This document shows positions 7,119 to 7,243 of a stretch of 7,243 nt of DNA, in pieces. The notes beneath the pieces are model-generated. The model saw only the letters and a program-made list of their open reading frames with translations. It had not been told where the DNA came from and ran no database searches. This DNA is from Gammaproteobacteria bacterium (GTDB taxonomy: Bacteria; Pseudomonadota; Gammaproteobacteria; Arenicellales; JAANXG01): positions 1 to 7,243 of the forward strand of contig JAANXG010000083.1 of the NCBI GenBank assembly GCA_018263405.1, in the 5' to 3' direction. Position numbers and translations under genes: made by a program. Each line of letters begins with the position of its first letter. The stretch's first letter is position 1.

Positions 7119-7243
7119 GAGCCTGTCGGACTTAGGGGATCGTAGCGAGGTAGGTGGGAAATCGAGACCAATTTTTCGATTTATTGAGGCGAATAGCCAG
7201 CTATTTAACGAAATAAATCGGGAAAGTGGGCCGATCTCCCGCC
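7115..7243 (+). repeat. MITE-like palindromic repeat, copy C (cut by window end)
   Basis: It starts with CTAG (7115-7118), and its first 31 bases equal the reverse complement of window bases 1-31. The interior matches copy B. The element is a near palindrome: CGATTTATT pairs with AATAAATCG, and GAATAGC (7191-7197) with GCTATTT (7200-7206), around an apex at 7198-7199. Symmetry puts the full element at about 168 bp, ending near 7282, roughly 39 bases outside the window; the tail of copy B gives nearly the same answer (38 bases). It is inserted at the very start of bepA. No transposase is present. The CTAG at each end could be a target-site duplication or part of the terminal repeat. Confidence 0.85.

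Noticed and set aside
1..7243. Composite transposon carrying panB to bepA
   Set aside because: The flanking repeats have no transposase and the cargo is mostly core metabolism. Repeat-limited contig ends explain the layout more simply.
1..7243. CRISPR array, tRNA or rRNA
   Set aside because: I saw no regularly spaced direct repeats, tRNA cloverleaf or rRNA-like sequence. The only repeat family is the dispersed palindromic element.

Overview
The window reads as a chromosomal fragment of a gammaproteobacterium. The case rests on a hexameric-type GltA very close to the enterobacterial protein, a BepA/YfgC-type periplasmic M48 protease with TPR tail, and a standard PanB. I cannot fix the order. 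The bacterium carries a small palindromic repeat family, and both ends of the window fall inside copies of it. The window may therefore be a contig broken at repeats.

Layout, left to right: the tail of a repeat copy (1-31); a short leader; panB on the plus strand (183-998); then, 13 bp away and convergent, gltA on the minus strand (1012-2382). A 231-bp spacer follows, then an OLD-family ATPase with a TOPRIM-like C-terminus (2614-4593, minus). A full-length repeat copy (4616-4778) lies 22 bp upstream of its start codon. After about 200 bp without a gene come an exported ankyrin-repeat protein (4988-5713, minus) and, overlapping its start, a BepA-like protease (5685 to about 7118, minus). A third repeat copy (7115 to the window end) cuts into the start of the protease gene.

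panB (pantothenate/CoA synthesis) and gltA (entry to the TCA cycle) are housekeeping genes with catalytic residues intact. bepA and the ankyrin gene form an overlapping two-gene unit whose products should both be exported, which suggests a shared envelope role. The OLD-family ATPase is the only accessory-looking gene. It has no helicase or reverse-transcriptase partner in view, and the acidic pair of its TOPRIM domain appears to be missing.

I do not see a clearly new multi-gene system. The points most worth a second look are the repeat family, its replacement of the bepA start with element sequence that reads open into the signal peptide, and the altered TOPRIM site of the ATPase.
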